The notes under the pieces: generated by a model
What the model saw: the letters and a program-made list of their open reading frames with translations, nothing else
What the model was told of the DNA's origin: nothing
Databases searched by the model: none
In this document: in pieces, positions 8,306 through 17,979 of the stretch
Numbering within the stretch: position 1 is the first letter of the stretch
How the letters are laid out: every line of letters begins with the position of its first letter
NCBI GenBank assembly: GCA_948847595.1
Contig: CAQOGY010000001.1
Location: 248,001-312,000 of the forward strand
Direction: 5' to 3'
Source of the DNA: an uncultured Bacteroides sp.
GTDB lineage: Bacteria; Bacteroidota; Bacteroidia; Bacteroidales; Bacteroidaceae
Length of the DNA: 64,000 nucleotides
Made by a program: the position numbers and the translations under genes

Positions 8306-9499
8306 ATGAGATTATTCTTTTCGAAACATGAGTTGAAACTGAGGAGAAAGAGAACCATTGCTGCTATTATCTGTGCGGTAGTTGTGTTGGGCGTGTACTG
8401 GATACTGACCCGACCTCAGAAGGCTGCACCGGAAATACCGACAGTTATTGTTGAACCGGTGGTGAAAGACGATGTAGAAATATATGGGGAATATGTGGGA
8501 CGTATCCGTGCCCAACAGTTCGTCGAAGTACGTGCCCGTGTGGAAGGCTATTTGGAGAATATGCTTTTTGCCGAAGGTACGTATGTAAATAAGAACCAGG
8601 TTTTGTTTGTGATTAACCAGGACCAGTATCGTGCCAAAGCGGATAAGGCAAGGGCTCAGTTGAAGAAAGACGAGGCGCAGGCTTTGAAGGCGGATCGTGA
8701 CTTGAAACGTATCCGTCCGCTGTTTGAGCAGAACGCTGCGAGCCAGTTGGACTTGGATAATGCGGAAGCAGCTTATGAGAGTGCCGAAGCAACCGTAGCG
8801 ATGAGTGAAGCAGACTTGGCACAGGCGGAACTTGAATTGGGCTATACTATTGTCCGTTCACCTTTGTCCGGACATATCAGTGAGAGGAATGTGGATTTGG
8901 GTACATTGGTCGGTCCCGGTGGGAAGTCGTTGCTTGCTACGATTGTGAAAAGTGATACTGTATTGGTAGACTTCAGTATGACAGCACTTGATTACCTGAA
9001 GAGTAAGGAAAGAAACATTAACTTGGGACAACAAGATTCCACCCGTTCCTGGCAGCCGAATATTACCATCACATTGGCGGATAATACTGTTTATCCGTAT
9101 AAAGGGTATGTCGACTTTGCCGAACCGCAGGTCGATCCTCAAACAGGTACTTTTTCTGTTCGTGCAGAAATGCCTAATCCGAAACAAGTTTTATTGCCGG
9201 GACAGTTTACAAAAGTGAAACTGTTGCTGGATGTTCGCGAAGGTGCTCTCGTCGTCCCTATGAAGGCGGTTACCATCGAAAAGGGTGGAGCTTATATTTA
9301 CACGATGCGTAAGGATAATACGGCAGAAAAACGTTTTATCGAATTGGGGCCTGAAGTAGGAAACAATGTCGTAGTGGAACGAGGAGTGGCTGAAGGAGAG
9401 ATGGTTATAATAGAAGGCTTCCATAAGCTAACCCCGGGAATGAAGGTGCGGGTAAGTCAGCCGGACACAGAAACGAAGGATAACGCGAAAGGAGAATAA
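8306..9499 (+). CDS. RND efflux membrane-fusion (periplasmic adaptor) protein
   Basis: 397 residues from ATG 8306; the upstream ATG at 8237 would add a hydrophilic 23-residue extension ahead of the membrane anchor and is unlikely. A single N-terminal hydrophobic segment (IAAIICAVVVLGVYWIL) anchors it in the inner membrane. Then come the split lipoyl domain, a helical coiled-coil hairpin (about 95-160) and beta-barrel domains, as in AcrA/MexA. It links the inner-membrane pump to the outer-membrane channel. It is the first gene of a tight three-gene operon, 3 nt before the permease. The exported substrate cannot be told from sequence. Confidence 0.92.
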   Translation: MRLFFSKHELKLRRKRTIAAIICAVVVLGVYWILTRPQKAAPEIPTVIVEPVVKDDVEIYGEYVGRIRAQQFVEVRARVEGYLENMLFAEGTYVNKNQVLFVINQDQYRAKADKARAQLKKDEAQALKADRDLKRIRPLFEQNAASQLDLDNAEAAYESAEATVAMSEADLAQAELELGYTIVRSPLSGHISERNVDLGTLVGPGGKSLLATIVKSDTVLVDFSMTALDYLKSKERNINLGQQDSTRSWQPNITITLADNTVYPYKGYVDFAEPQVDPQTGTFSVRAEMPNPKQVLLPGQFTKVKLLLDVREGALVVPMKAVTIEKGGAYIYTMRKDNTAEKRFIELGPEVGNNVVVERGVAEGEMVIIEGFHKLTPGMKVRVSQPDTETKDNAKGE

Positions 9500-9502
9500 A
9501 CG

Positions 9503-12500
9503 ATGAAAGTTACTTTTTTTATAGACAGGCCGGTCTTTTCGGCTGTAATCTCCATCGTGATTGTAATTGTCGGCATTATCGGTCTGACAATGCTTCCGGT
9601 GGATCAATATCCGCAGATCACGCCCCCGGTGGTGAAGATCAGCGCATCTTACCCCGGTGCGAGTGCGCTTACCGTGTCGCAAGCGGTAGCCACTCCGATT
9701 GAGCAGGAAATTAACGGTACGCCGGGGATGCTTTATATGGAATCCAACAGTTCTAATTCCGGAGGTTTTTCGGCAACGGTTACGTTCGATGTTTCCGCCG
9801 ACCCGGATTTGGCGGCTGTTGAGATTCAGAACCGTGTGAAGCTGGCGGAATCCCGTTTACCGGCGGAAGTCATTCAGAATGGTATTTCAGTAGAAAAGCA
9901 GGCTCCCAGTCAGTTGATGACTCTCTGTCTGACGTCTACCGACCCGAAGTTTGACGAAATTTATTTGAGTAACTTTGCTACAATCAATGTGCTCGATGTG
10001 ATTCGCCGTATTCCGGGAGTAGGGCGTGTCTCGAATATCGGTAGCCGCTACTATGCGATGCAGATATGGGCACAACCTGATAAGTTGGCAAATTTCGGAC
10101 TGACCGTACAGGATTTGCAGAATGCATTGAAAGACCAGAACCGTGAATCGGCGGCAGGTGTGCTCGGCCAACAACCGGTGCAGGGATTGGATATTACGAT
10201 TCCTATTACGACACAGGGACGTCTTTCCACAGTCGGACAGTTTGAAGATATTGTGGTGCGTGCCAATGCGAACGGTTCCATCATCCGGTTGAAAGATGTG
10301 GCGCGTGTATCACTGGAAGCTTCTTCATATACTACGGAAAGTGGTATAAATGGCGAAAATGCTGCTGTGCTCGGTATTTATATGTTGCCGGGTGCCAATG
10401 CAATGGAAGTTGCCGGCAGGGTGAAAGATGCGATGAATGAAATCAGCAAGAACTTTCCCGAAGGGTTGAGTTATGAGATACCGTTCGATATGACGACTTA
10501 TATTTCCGAATCCATTCACGAAGTATATAAAACATTGTTTGAGGCATTGGTACTGGTGGTGCTTGTGGTCTATCTATCCTTGCAGAGTTGGCGTGCCACG
10601 TTAATCCCCATAGTGGCAGTACCTATTTCGCTGATTGGTACGTTCGGATTCATGTTGATTTTTGGTTTCTCACTCAATATATTGACATTGCTCGGATTGA
10701 TTCTAGCTATCGGTATCGTTGTGGATGACGCGATTGTGGTAGTGGAAGGCGTGGAGCATATCATGGAAACGGAAAAGCTGAGTCCTTATGAAGCGACAAA
10801 GAAAGCGATGAACGGACTCGCCAGTGCATTAATTGCCACTTCTTTGGTATTAGCGGCGGTTTTTGTACCTGTCAGTTTTTTGAGTGGGATAACGGGACAG
10901 TTATACCGTCAGTTTACGGTGACGATTGTAGTGTCCGTACTTATCTCTACGGTGGTAGCTTTAACATTAAGTCCTGTCATGTGCTCTCTGATTCTAAAGC
11001 CGGATAGCGGGAAGAAGAAAAACATTGTTTTCAGGAAAATCAATGAATGGCTGGGTATTGGCAGTAATAAGTATGTAGCTGCTGTAACCCGTACTATCAA
11101 GCATCCCCGTCGGGTATTGAGTGCTTTCGGAATGGTATTGATTGCTATCTTGTTGATTCATCGTATTATCCCTACAAGTTTCTTGCCTATAGAAGACCAG
11201 GGATATTTTAAGGTAGAACTTGAATTGCCGGAGGGGGCTACGTTGGAACGTACGCGTGCCGTGACCGACCGTGCCATTGCTTACTTGGAGAAGAATCCGT
11301 ATATCGAATATATACAGAATGTGACAGGAAGCAGTCCGCGTGTGGGAAGCAGTCAGGGGCGTTCGGAACTGACAGTTATCCTGAAACCCTGGGAAGAACG
11401 CAAGAACACCAGCATCGAAAAGATAATGGATACAGTGGAAAAACATCTCAAGGAATATCCGGAATGTAAAGTTTATCTCTCCACTCCGCCGGTGATACCG
11501 GGATTGGGTACTTCGGGCGGTTTTGAAATGCAATTGGAAGCCCGTGGAGAGGCTACTTTTGATAATCTGGTAGAGGCGGCGGACACATTGATGTATTATG
11601 CTTCCAAGCACAAAGAACTGACCGGTTTGTCTTCTTCGTTGCAATCGGAGATACCGCAACTCTACTTTGATGTAGACCGTGATAAAGTGAAGATGCTGGG
11701 TGTACCTTTGGCGGACGTGTTTTCTACCATGAAAGCCTATACTGGTTCGGTGTATGTGAACGACTTTAATATGTTCAACCGTATTTATAAGGTATATATC
11801 CAGGCGGAGGCTCCTTACCGTGAGCATAAGGATAATATCAACTTGTTCTTTGTGAAAGCGTCCAACGGAGCGATGGTGCCGCTGACTTCTTTAGGAAATG
11901 CATCCTATACAACAGGACCGGGCAGTATCAAACGTTTTAATATGTTTACTACAGCTGTTATCCGTGGAGCCGCCGCGCAAGGATACAGTTCCGGGCAGGC
12001 GATGGAGATCATGGAGCAGATTGCCCGTGACCATCTTCCCGATAATATCGGTTTGGAATGGAGCGGACTCTCTTATCAGGAGAAACAGGCGGGCGGTCAG
12101 ACCGGTATGGTGATGGCATTGGTGTTTTTGTTTGTATTCCTCTTCCTTGCTGCTCAGTATGAGAGTTGGACGGTGCCTATTGCAGTATTACTTTCTTTGC
12201 CTGTTGCTGCTTTGGGAGCTTACCTGGGAGTATGGATTTGCGGATTGGAGAATGATGTATATTTCCAGATTGGTCTGGTCATGTTGGTGGGACTTGCCGC
12301 CAAGAATGCCATCTTGATAGTGGAATTCGCAAAAGTCCAGGTAGATAAAGGAGAAGATCTGATACAGTCGGCTATTTATGCAGCTAAACTGCGTTTCCGG
12401 CCGATTCTGATGACCTCATTGGCATTCGTTCTCGGCATGCTTCCGATGGTATTGGCAAGTGGTCCCGGTTCGGCAAGCCGGCAGGCGATTGGTACGGGGG

Positions 12501-12610
12501 TATTCTTCGGAATGATATTCGCCATTGTATTTGGTATCATTCTCGTGCCGTTCTTCTTTGTGATGGTATATAAAACAAAGTCGAAAATCTTAAAACATAA
12601 GAAATCATGA
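9503..12610 (+). CDS. RND efflux pump inner-membrane transporter (HAE1 family)
   Basis: 1035 residues, the normal size for AcrB/MexB. The N-terminal signature FFIDRPVFSAVISIVIVI, two periplasmic porter loops and twelve membrane segments fit the family. TM4 holds the proton-relay acidic pair in GIVVDDAIVVVE, and the C-terminal half repeats the motif as AAKNAILIVEFA, where the conserved lysine is visible. It should be a proton-driven exporter of hydrophobic or amphiphilic compounds. Its stop overlaps the start of the outer-membrane factor by 4 nt (ATGA), indicating translational coupling. Confidence 0.95.
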   Translation: MKVTFFIDRPVFSAVISIVIVIVGIIGLTMLPVDQYPQITPPVVKISASYPGASALTVSQAVATPIEQEINGTPGMLYMESNSSNSGGFSATVTFDVSADPDLAAVEIQNRVKLAESRLPAEVIQNGISVEKQAPSQLMTLCLTSTDPKFDEIYLSNFATINVLDVIRRIPGVGRVSNIGSRYYAMQIWAQPDKLANFGLTVQDLQNALKDQNRESAAGVLGQQPVQGLDITIPITTQGRLSTVGQFEDIVVRANANGSIIRLKDVARVSLEASSYTTESGINGENAAVLGIYMLPGANAMEVAGRVKDAMNEISKNFPEGLSYEIPFDMTTYISESIHEVYKTLFEALVLVVLVVYLSLQSWRATLIPIVAVPISLIGTFGFMLIFGFSLNILTLLGLILAIGIVVDDAIVVVEGVEHIMETEKLSPYEATKKAMNGLASALIATSLVLAAVFVPVSFLSGITGQLYRQFTVTIVVSVLISTVVALTLSPVMCSLILKPDSGKKKNIVFRKINEWLGIGSNKYVAAVTRTIKHPRRVLSAFGMVLIAILLIHRIIPTSFLPIEDQGYFKVELELPEGATLERTRAVTDRAIAYLEKNPYIEYIQNVTGSSPRVGSSQGRSELTVILKPWEERKNTSIEKIMDTVEKHLKEYPECKVYLSTPPVIPGLGTSGGFEMQLEARGEATFDNLVEAADTLMYYASKHKELTGLSSSLQSEIPQLYFDVDRDKVKMLGVPLADVFSTMKAYTGSVYVNDFNMFNRIYKVYIQAEAPYREHKDNINLFFVKASNGAMVPLTSLGNASYTTGPGSIKRFNMFTTAVIRGAAAQGYSSGQAMEIMEQIARDHLPDNIGLEWSGLSYQEKQAGGQTGMVMALVFLFVFLFLAAQYESWTVPIAVLLSLPVAALGAYLGVWICGLENDVYFQIGLVMLVGLAAKNAILIVEFAKVQVDKGEDLIQSAIYAAKLRFRPILMTSLAFVLGMLPMVLASGPGSASRQAIGTGVFFGMIFAIVFGIILVPFFFVMVYKTKSKILKHKKS

Positions 12611-13980
12611 AACGAAAGAAACTATATATTGCCGTCTTATTACTTGCAGGAGTCTTGACTTCTTGCAAGGTAGGAAAAAGCTATGTCCGTCCCGATCTTC
12701 ATCTGCCCGATAGCTTGGCGCAACATCAGGATTCAGTCAGCTTCGGCGACCAGGATTGGAAAGACATATACACAGATGCAACCTTGCAGAACTTGATAGA
12801 ACGTGCACTGGATCATAATAAAGATATGCTGATTGCCGCTGCCCGTGTACAGGAAATGGCTGCGCAGAAACGAATCTCTACTGCGGCACTGCTACCGGAT
12901 ATTAAAGGGAAAGTGACTGCAGAACGTGAATTGGAGAATCATGGGGGAGATGCGTTTAAAAAGTCGGAAACCTTTGAAGCTCAGTTTTTAGTTTCGTGGG
13001 AACTCGACCTTTGGGGAAATCTGCGTTGGGCGCGTTCCGCCAGTATTGCTGAATATCTGCAATCCATAGAAGCGCAACGGGCACTCCGTATGACCATTGT
13101 AGCCGAAGTGGCGCAGGCTTATTATGAACTGGTAGCTTTGGATACGGAACTGGACATTGTAAAGCAAACATTAAAAGCCCGTGAAGAAGGAGTCCGCCTG
13201 GCACGCATCCGTTTTGAAGGGGGATTGACTTCGGAGACTTCTTACCGTCAGTCACAAGTGGAATTGGCGCGTACGGCAACATTGGTGCCGGACTTGGAAC
13301 GTAAAATCTCTTTGAAAGAAAACGATATTGCTTTTCTTGCAGGGGAGTATCCTAACAAGATAGCCCGTTCCCGTTTGCTTCAGGAGTTTAATTCTCCCCA
13401 AACGCTACCGGTAGGACTACCGTCCACTTTGCTGGAACGTCGTCCCGATATCCGTCAGGCGGAACAGAAATTGATTGCCGCCAATGCGAAAGTAGGAGTG
13501 GCTTATACGAATATGTTCCCACGTTTGGCACTGACCGGTGGTTTCGGTACGGAGAGCACTTCTCTGTCCAGCCTTTTGAAATCTCCCTATGCCGTTATGG
13601 AAGGAGCTCTGTTGACTCCTATCTTTGGTTGGGGGAAGAATCGTGCGGCACTGAAAGCGAAGAAAGCGGCTTATGAAGCCGAAGTACACAATTATGAGAA
13701 GTCTGTACTGCAAGCATTCAAGGAGGCACGTAATGCTATTGTAAATTTCAACAAGATAAAGGAAGTGTATGAGCTTCGTGCCAATCTGGAACGTTCGGCG
13801 AAGAGCTATATGGATCTTGCGCAGCTTCAATACATCAACGGTGTCATCAATTATCTGGATGTACTGGATGCCCAGCGTGGATACTTCGACGCACAGATAG
13901 GTTTGAGCAATGCGATTCGTGACGAGCTGATTACTGTTGTGCAACTTTATAAGGCTTTAGGCGGTGGTTGGAAACAATAG
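12607..13980 (+). CDS. TolC/OprM-type outer-membrane efflux lipoprotein (NodT family)
   Basis: 457 residues. The lipoprotein signal ends in LTSCKVG, with Cys at about 20 for lipidation. Two OEP repeats follow, with the long helices that form the periplasmic tunnel. Motifs such as LLERRPDIRQAEQKL and the C-terminal LYKALGGGW are usual for the NodT subfamily. It completes the tripartite pump with the two preceding genes and overlaps the permease by 4 nt. A strong hairpin follows at 14003-14041. Confidence 0.95.
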   Translation: MKRKKLYIAVLLLAGVLTSCKVGKSYVRPDLHLPDSLAQHQDSVSFGDQDWKDIYTDATLQNLIERALDHNKDMLIAAARVQEMAAQKRISTAALLPDIKGKVTAERELENHGGDAFKKSETFEAQFLVSWELDLWGNLRWARSASIAEYLQSIEAQRALRMTIVAEVAQAYYELVALDTELDIVKQTLKAREEGVRLARIRFEGGLTSETSYRQSQVELARTATLVPDLERKISLKENDIAFLAGEYPNKIARSRLLQEFNSPQTLPVGLPSTLLERRPDIRQAEQKLIAANAKVGVAYTNMFPRLALTGGFGTESTSLSSLLKSPYAVMEGALLTPIFGWGKNRAALKAKKAAYEAEVHNYEKSVLQAFKEARNAIVNFNKIKEVYELRANLERSAKSYMDLAQLQYINGVINYLDVLDAQRGYFDAQIGLSNAIRDELITVVQLYKALGGGWKQ

Positions 13981-14002
13981 CTTTTAACTTGTTTTTGAGG
14001 GA

Positions 14003-14045
14003 ATAATGCAGTGATGTGCTTTTTAGCTATCACTGCATTATATAT
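14003..14045. terminator. bidirectional terminator between efflux operon and DUF4595-like gene
   Basis: ATAATGCAGTGAT (14003-14015) pairs perfectly with ATCACTGCATTAT (14029-14041), a 13-bp stem with a 13-nt loop between two convergent genes. The T-tract is poor, so efficiency is uncertain. Confidence 0.65.
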
Positions 14046-14061
14046 TTAGAAAAGGGAATAC

Positions 14062-14862
14062 TTATTTAAAAATATAATTATAAGAAGAAACATAACCTTT
14101 GCTGTTTATTGTACAGGTTTTCACATACTCATCAGCATCTAACACATATTCATAGGTTTCTTCATAGCTATTGTAACCGAATTTTTCTTTTTGTGATGCA
14201 ATCAGATGTTTTGTGGGTTTTCCTAAGATTCCTGCGTAATATGCAATGTGAAGTTCTGCTTCCACATCAAGCCAGCCGTTATCAATCGGGAGGATTCCGC
14301 CTTTGTTTATATTTGAAGTATAGGTATATGTATATTGACTGTCATCGTAACTGAATGATAGTACGTCACCGTCATTTCGCTCTATTTCTATTATTTTCGC
14401 ATCTTCTCCGTCACTTTTTTCTGTGATTTTGATTAGATAACCGTTTGTGTCATACTCGAAAGTATAATGCGTATTCCATACATCTTCATCTTCTTTAGTG
14501 ACTAATATTGCAGATGTTGCAAAACCGTTTTCGTTTAAAGAATATGTACATACTTCACTGTCATTACCGTCTTGCCATGATATCCTTACTTGATTACCAT
14601 ATTCAATGGTATATTTATCTTCAAAAGTTTCTTTATTACTAATCTCATACTCACTATAAGAGATAAGCTTTCCGCTATTGTAGCTATACACATCTTTTTC
14701 TGTATAACCGTTGGTTGTCGATTCGCATTGAGTGATTCTTTTGCCTTCGAATATTGTTGGCAATGTTACTTCTTACTTATCATCATCATTACCACAAGCC
14801 GTAAATCCGGCACAAATTACGAGGGTTAATCCAATTACAAATAAATTCTTCATTGATTTCAT
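14062..14862 (-). pseudogene. DUF4595-like lipoprotein with an in-frame TAA after the lipobox
   Basis: From ATG 14853 (or 14862, in frame) the peptide is a lipoprotein signal ending in FTACGNDDDK, then TAA at 14775-14773. The same frame continues for 236 more codons to 14062, giving a YD-repeat-like, beta-rich protein (YSYNSGKLISYSEYE, YEYDTNGYLIKITEK) of the kind called DUF4595, porin-like fold. The two pieces together make a normal surface lipoprotein, so the stop is probably a recent nonsense change. A TTG at 14763 could restart translation but would lack the signal. AT-rich like its neighbours. Confidence 0.75.
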
Positions 14863-14927
14863 ACTTTTAATGGTTTTATAGTTAATAAATAGTTCTTTGT
14901 TTATATTGATTGAGAAAATAACAACTC

Positions 14928-16031
14928 TTATTCTTCAATGATGTCACGAAACAATGACCAATAGTTTGTCTTTTTATAGGTAGCTAGTGAACCTTTTGGT
15001 ATAAATAGCGTACAATGACTCATATAGTCATTTGACCAATATGAAATATCAGGAGGAGTTGTTCCTTTTAGGTGAATTTCCTGTAGCTTATTACAATCTT
15101 TAAATATATTAGATTCTATTTTATTTACATTTTGAGGAATAGTTATAGTTTCTAGACTGAGGCATCCTTCAAGGGCTGAGACAGATATCACATTAAGTGA
15201 GGTGGGTAAGTTGACTGATGAAAGATTGATACAATTTCTAAAAGTTCCATATTGTATTTCGGTGATACCTTCAGATATTGTTATTGTTGATAAGTTAGAG
15301 CATCCGTCAAAAGCAAACTGACCTATTGAATTTAATGAGTTGGGAAGGTTTATATTTGTAAGTGATTTGCAATTTTGGAATGCAAGAATACCTATTTTTT
15401 GCAAGGAATTATTGAAATGAATGGAGGCAAGTTCTTGGCAATTTTGAAAACAATAGTCTCCAATACTTAGTAAAGAACTAGGAAAAATTACAGATTTCAG
15501 ACTTAAACAGTTATATAATGCTACATTATCTATTTCTTCTAATGCATTAGGTAGCTCTACAAAAGAAAGATTAGTAAGACTAGCTAATGAATACTTTCCT
15601 ATACGTGTGCAGTCTTTAGGAAGATGGATGGTTTGTAATTTAGGGTATGAATAAGTAGAAAAAAAATAATCGGAAACTTCATTGTTTTCTGTATAATATT
15701 TTTTTGTTACTATTGCATACGGTTCACCACCTTCTACAATTTTCGCATCTGATAAATTTAATTTAAACAATGTTTTGCTTAATTCCTCTTTCAAATACAA
15801 GATGTCACTCCCGTTCAAATAGCCGGATAATGTTAAGTTTTCTATCTTGTTTTTTTCACAATCATTCATTAGCTTAGATAAAGTTCCGGCTTGTGTCACG
15901 TGGATTCGTTCCACATTTGTTTCAACGAATATATCAGACTCAATTTCATGATCATCGCTGCTGCATGCTATTATGTTTATACAAGTAATAGCAGTAAAAA
16001 ATATTTTTTTTAATAAAGATAGGTGTTTCAT
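14928..16031 (-). CDS. BspA-like leucine-rich repeat lipoprotein
   Basis: 367 residues from ATG 16031; the ATG at 16052 adds only MINKLCN ahead of the signal. The lipoprotein signal ends in INIIACSSDD. From about residue 130 it is built of about 23-residue LRR_5 (Treponema pallidum-type) repeats with the pattern L-x-x-I-x-L-P-x-x-L-x-x-I-G-x-x-A-F-x-x-C. The tail (TLFIPKGSLATYKKTNYW) is the usual end of this family. BspA-like proteins are cell-surface adhesins or binding proteins; the ligand is unknown. It is 31 nt downstream of the 504-residue gene and probably co-transcribed. Confidence 0.85.
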   Translation of the reverse strand: MKHLSLLKKIFFTAITCINIIACSSDDHEIESDIFVETNVERIHVTQAGTLSKLMNDCEKNKIENLTLSGYLNGSDILYLKEELSKTLFKLNLSDAKIVEGGEPYAIVTKKYYTENNEVSDYFFSTYSYPKLQTIHLPKDCTRIGKYSLASLTNLSFVELPNALEEIDNVALYNCLSLKSVIFPSSLLSIGDYCFQNCQELASIHFNNSLQKIGILAFQNCKSLTNINLPNSLNSIGQFAFDGCSNLSTITISEGITEIQYGTFRNCINLSSVNLPTSLNVISVSALEGCLSLETITIPQNVNKIESNIFKDCNKLQEIHLKGTTPPDISYWSNDYMSHCTLFIPKGSLATYKKTNYWSLFRDIIEE

Positions 16032-16062
16032 GTTACATAATTTATTTATCATGGTTTAAGTT

Positions 16063-17577
16063 TTATCTCAATTTATTGATAAACCTCAGCGCATTGGTTG
16101 CTGTTCTGTTTATTTTATCTATATTCTTTTCTTTTTTCAAACTGGATATTGCTTTATCGCTTATGTTGTATACTTGATGCATATCGTGGGGAAGGCGATG
16201 GATTAAAACTCCGGCTTCATTCAGATAATCATTGCCGTTTATAAGTAATAAAATAAAGTTTTTGTCTGCAGAATAAGAAATAATACAGTGTTCCATAAAT
16301 CCACCTGTAGATACTTCTTCTTTTGAAACTAATTTGATGGGAGGCAATTCTGTATTATCTTTTAATGTGAAAGTAACGGTTTGCTGTTCTACAAATACTT
16401 TTTTAATAGTTTGAATACAGTTTGAAGTCTTATAGCGTCTGTATCCTCCTCCTGCTGAAATTCTCATAATGTTCTTGTTAAGTACAGTTTTTATTAGTTC
16501 GTAGAATTTTTCTTTTTCATGACGGATGGAGTCTTGCAAGTGTTGCGCGATATCTTTTTCTTTCTGTATCTGCTTTGCATGCTCAATTTTTTTATGATAG
16601 TCATTATGCTTTTGTTGTGCTTCCATTTGTTCTTGTTTTATATTTAGTAACCGTGCTTCTATTAGTTCGTCAGATGTATTCGCATATGTATATGTTCGTT
16701 CTACCCATTCTGTCATTTCATTTTTATTGTATGTCTTCCGGCAAATCCAATTTTGATGCGAATCGTATATATATTTGTATGTTTTAGTGGTGATATGGTG
16801 TTCATCCTTATAGTTGATTGTTAGTCCAATTTCGCTATTCTTTTGTAGTATGTCACCATATTTATTATATTGATAGGTCGTTTGTGAAGCAGCAGAACCA
16901 TTGCTTGCTCCTAAGTATAATATTGATTTTAGAGGTTGGTCTATTGAATTGTATTCTGTTGCAACGAGTATTCCACCTGTATTTTCAGTATGTTTCTTAC
17001 CATTTTGAGTAATTATTTTTTTTGCGGACAATTCACCATTCCCGTTATAAGTTTCAATAGTGTTTTCAGCAGATGAGTAAGAGTATTTCACTTTCTGAGA
17101 TAATGTTTTTTTGCTTGAATCCTTAAAGTCATAATCATAGGTGTTTGTCTCAATAAGTTTTCCATTTGCACCATAAATATATTCTGTTTGTTGTAGGGTG
17201 TCTTTTACTATTTCTTCTATATGGGTTTCTTTATCCAAGATAGTTTTGTCTCTTAGGATAATAATAGTATTGAGTTTAAGACTTTTGTCATAGATATAAT
17301 GTATAATATCCTCTTTATTGGTTGTTTTGTCGTAGAAAGTTCTTTTTTCTATTTTATTTGCTGTTTTTCTATAGATATTACCATTTTCATCGTAAAATGT
17401 TCGACTATATTTGCTCGTATCTTGCTTAATATACTCTCCGAATTTAAACGCGAAATTGTAGTATGTTTCTGTCATGGATATAACATGCCCTTTTATTCTT
17501 TCTTTTTGTAGGTCAGTCTTCTGTGCCATTACAAAAACCGTGAAAATCAATAAAATAGTCGTAATAATAGTTCTCAT
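16063..17577 (-). CDS. secreted YD-repeat-like protein with coiled coil, unknown function
   Basis: 504 residues with a cleavable signal peptide (MRTIITTILLIFTVFVMAQ). Residues 20-310 are Tyr/Asn-rich repeats of the RHS/YD sort (FYDENGNIYRK, YIYGANGKLIET, YQYNKYGDILQK). Residues about 312-360 are highly charged and probably a coiled coil (KQEQMEAQQKHNDYHKK). A separate C-terminal domain (about 365-504) has no family I recognise. No RHS-type toxin-cleavage motif (DPxGL) is seen, so a polymorphic toxin is unlikely. Codon use is AT-rich compared with the flanking efflux and metabolic genes, hinting at acquisition. Confidence 0.75.
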   Translation of the reverse strand: MRTIITTILLIFTVFVMAQKTDLQKERIKGHVISMTETYYNFAFKFGEYIKQDTSKYSRTFYDENGNIYRKTANKIEKRTFYDKTTNKEDIIHYIYDKSLKLNTIIILRDKTILDKETHIEEIVKDTLQQTEYIYGANGKLIETNTYDYDFKDSSKKTLSQKVKYSYSSAENTIETYNGNGELSAKKIITQNGKKHTENTGGILVATEYNSIDQPLKSILYLGASNGSAASQTTYQYNKYGDILQKNSEIGLTINYKDEHHITTKTYKYIYDSHQNWICRKTYNKNEMTEWVERTYTYANTSDELIEARLLNIKQEQMEAQQKHNDYHKKIEHAKQIQKEKDIAQHLQDSIRHEKEKFYELIKTVLNKNIMRISAGGGYRRYKTSNCIQTIKKVFVEQQTVTFTLKDNTELPPIKLVSKEEVSTGGFMEHCIISYSADKNFILLLINGNDYLNEAGVLIHRLPHDMHQVYNISDKAISSLKKEKNIDKINRTATNALRFINKLR

Positions 17578-17655
17578 AATTTTGAATTTTCATCCTCTAG
17601 TTCCTATAAGGACATTATAATAAAAAAGAAAACGCGGAACTGCGTGCTATTCATT

Positions 17656-17778
17656 GTTTTTGAAGGTCCTGAGAAAACCCGACACACTTATGAATAGACA
17701 GCAGACCCGCGCTGTTTAGCGCGAGAACCGCATATGTCATTCTTGTGTGTCGCGAAAATTTCTCAGGTTTTCAAAAAC
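17656..17778. repeat. nested long inverted repeat (cruciform or structured RNA candidate)
   Basis: Three successive perfect arm pairs nest around one centre: GTTTTTGAA 17656-17664 / 17770-17778, CCTGAGAAA 17668-17676 / 17759-17767, and GACACAC 17681-17687 / 17745-17751. A further hairpin CGCGCT-GTTT-AGCGCG lies inside at 17708-17723. The rest of 17578-17979 holds no gene; it carries this element and the promoter of the HU-like gene. Confidence 0.75.
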
Positions 17779-17903
17779 AAGAATGAAGCACAACGCTTCT
17801 TACAATAACTTTTCTAAAAAAACAAATGTATCGCTATACATACTTTCATTTCGCAAAAATAGCCATATTTTTTCTAAGAAGCAAATAAAATGTAAGGTCT
17901 TTA

Positions 17904-17933
17904 TTGGAGACTCAAAATATTATCGTATCTTTG
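17904..17933 (+). promoter_or_regulatory. promoter of the HU-like gene
   Basis: TTG (17904-17906), 19 bp, then TATCTTTG (17926-17933) matches the Bacteroides -33/-7 pattern. The start codon is 46 nt downstream. Confidence 0.6.
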
Positions 17934-17979
17934 TCATCGGAGTTGCAAGTGAGCAATTTCATTTAATATATTATGCGCT

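Noticed and set aside
16063..17577. RHS/polymorphic toxin
   Set aside because: YD-like repeats are present, but there is no DPxGL cleavage motif, no toxin domain recognised and no immunity gene beside it.
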